Source of the DNA: DASZGI01 sp035938995
GTDB lineage: Bacteria; Actinomycetota; Actinomycetes; Streptomycetales; Catenulisporaceae
Length of the DNA: 41,192 bases
NCBI RefSeq assembly: GCF_035938995.1
Contig: NZ_DASZGI010000145.1
Span: 1-41,192, forward strand
Direction: 5' to 3'
Numbering within the stretch: the stretch's first letter is position 1; every line of letters begins with the position of its first letter. The notes beneath the pieces are model-generated. The model was not told where the DNA came from. It saw only the letters and a list, made by a program, of their open reading frames with translations, and did no database searches. A program made the position numbers and the translations under genes. Of the stretch, positions 40,033-41,192 are shown piece by piece.

Positions 40033-41192
40033 TCCACGGGGGCTGCGCGCACAGGCACCGCTGCTGGACGCATGGCTGCGCTTTCGGGAGCGTCCGTCGA
40101 CGCCGTTCACGATCCCGGGCCACAAGCAGCGCACCGACCTGGTCGGCGACGTGATTAGCGGCGACGTGCCGCTGTATGCCGGCCTGGACACGATGAAGCT
40201 CACCGGCGGCGTTCTGGCTGAGGCCGAGTCGCGTGCCGCGCGGCTGTGGGGCGCGGACTTCTGCCGTTTTTCCACGGGTGGCGCCACACATGCCAACCAG
40301 GCCGTGGCGCTGGCGGTGGCCGGTGACGGCGACACGGTGATCGTGAGCCGGACGCTGCACCGCTCGATGCTGCTGGGGCTGGTGCTGGCCGGGCTGACTC
40401 CGGTGTGGGTGCGGCCCGAGGTCGACGCGGCCACTGGCCTGCCGTTGGGCGTCTCGCCTGAGACGGTGCGCCGCGCGTTGGCCGACCACCCGCACGCAAG
40501 GGCGGTGTTCGTCGGTGACCCGTCGTACGTCGGCACCGTGGGCGACGTGGCCGCACTGGCCGACGCGGCGCACGAGCACGGGGTGCCGCTGGTCGTCGAC
40601 GCGGCCTGGGCCGCGCACTTCGGGTTCCATCCCGACCTGCCGCGGCACCCGCTGCAGCTTGGCGCAGACGTGATGGTCACCAGCGCCCACAAGACGCTGC
40701 CCGCCTGGAGCCAGGCCGCGCTGGTCCTCGCCCGCACCGGGCGCCTCGACCCCGCCCGCCTCGACGCCGGCGTCGAGGCGGGCGCGACCACCAGCCCCGC
40801 GGGGGCGATCCTGGCCAGCACCGACGCAGCCCGTGCCCTGCTGGAGCGGGACGGCGAGGAACTCCTGGACGGCGCGATCGCCGCGACCCGCGATGCCCGC
40901 GACCGACTGCGCCGCGTCGACGGCCTGACCGTGCTGGACGGCCCGGCCGTCGACCCGCTCAAGCTCACCCTCGTCCTGTCGGGAACCGGTGCCGACGGCA
41001 ACGCCGTCGAGCGGGATCTCCTGGCCGCCGGTCTGCCGGTCGAGTCCGCCGACCGGGACGTACTCGTCGCCGTCGTCTCGCTCGCCGACAACACGGACAC
41101 TCTTGCGACGCTGACGCAGATGATCGTCCAGTCCCTCGAGCGGCACCGCGGCACGTCGAGGCCGGTCGTCGGCCCTGCGGCCTACCGCGTCG
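40022..41192 (+). CDS. Orn/Lys/Arg decarboxylase-like PLP enzyme, 3' end outside window
   Basis: A fold type I PLP enzyme of the Orn/Lys/Arg decarboxylase major-domain family; 390 residues are visible and the gene runs on. It has PSTPFTIPGHKQRTD near the N terminus, FSTGGATHANQAVALAVAGD (PLP-binding His), LVVDAAWAAHFGFHPDLP (ring Asp) and the Schiff-base lysine in VTSAHKTLPAWSQAAL. The TTG at 40022 is chosen because GGAG lies five bases upstream; it overlaps the M20 gene by 11 bases. This basic-amino-acid decarboxylase beside a deacylase-type M20 enzyme suggests use or detoxification of an acylated or peptide-bound amino acid, but the substrate is not evident. Confidence 0.85.
   Translation, partial: MPTDPRGLRAQAPLLDAWLRFRERPSTPFTIPGHKQRTDLVGDVISGDVPLYAGLDTMKLTGGVLAEAESRAARLWGADFCRFSTGGATHANQAVALAVAGDGDTVIVSRTLHRSMLLGLVLAGLTPVWVRPEVDAATGLPLGVSPETVRRALADHPHARAVFVGDPSYVGTVGDVAALADAAHEHGVPLVVDAAWAAHFGFHPDLPRHPLQLGADVMVTSAHKTLPAWSQAALVLARTGRLDPARLDAGVEAGATTSPAGAILASTDAARALLERDGEELLDGAIAATRDARDRLRRVDGLTVLDGPAVDPLKLTLVLSGTGADGNAVERDLLAAGLPVESADRDVLVAVVSLADNTDTLATLTQMIVQSLERHRGTSRPVVGPAAYRV

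Noticed and set aside
1..41192. tRNA, rRNA or a phage attachment site
   Set aside because: I looked for tRNA-like cloverleaf and integrase signatures and found none I could support.

Overview
The window is high-GC actinobacterial DNA. The evidence is GTG and TTG starts behind GGAGG-type ribosome sites, an RbpA gene (an actinobacterial RNA polymerase factor), two very large LuxR-type (LAL) regulators, Tat-exported glycosidases and a two-component-style rhamnose pathway with a fused aldolase/dehydrogenase. A filamentous soil actinomycete (Streptomyces/Catenulispora-like) is my inference; the genus cannot be fixed from this sequence alone.

Layout. 1-845: 5' part of ispH. 1081-5700: transposase relic, EF-hand protein, the first LAL regulator, a fragment resembling the 2-isopropylmalate synthase regulatory domain, and IS-end repeats. 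5704-10645: NarL-type response regulator, stand-alone RsbW-like ATPase and the second LAL regulator. 10658-12333: divergent marR/oxidoreductase pair, with the oxidoreductase tail running into an IS630 relic. 12485-23529: L-rhamnose uptake (rhaT-rhaP-rhaQ-rhaS), a LacI-type repressor, and catabolism (rhaI, fused aldolase/dehydrogenase, rhaB). 23615-35916: five secreted glycosidases (GH78, GH18, GH16, GH43, GH127). 36118-38800: graveyard of IS66, cupin_4 and IS5 fragments around an intact rbpA. 38905-41192: M20 peptidase and the start of an Orn/Lys/Arg-type decarboxylase.

How it works together. Five copies of a 12-bp palindrome, TGAAWCGWTTMA, sit at recognisable promoters in front of rhaT, rhaI, the GH78 rhamnosidase, GH16 and GH43. 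This makes the region look like one LacI-controlled regulon: secreted enzymes cut a rhamnose-bearing plant polysaccharide, the ABC system imports rhamnose, and RhaI/RhaB/aldolase-dehydrogenase convert it to central metabolites. GH78, a GH43 with the EAPA signature seen in exo-beta-1,3-galactanases, GH16 and GH127 together suggest a type II arabinogalactan (gum arabic, arabinogalactan-protein) as substrate; that is inference.

The most unusual item is a four-cysteine module of about 57 residues that I cannot assign to a family. It is repeated three times in GH18, one and a half times in GH16 and four times in GH43. In the GH16 gene a recombination appears to have replaced the end of the catalytic domain with half a module.
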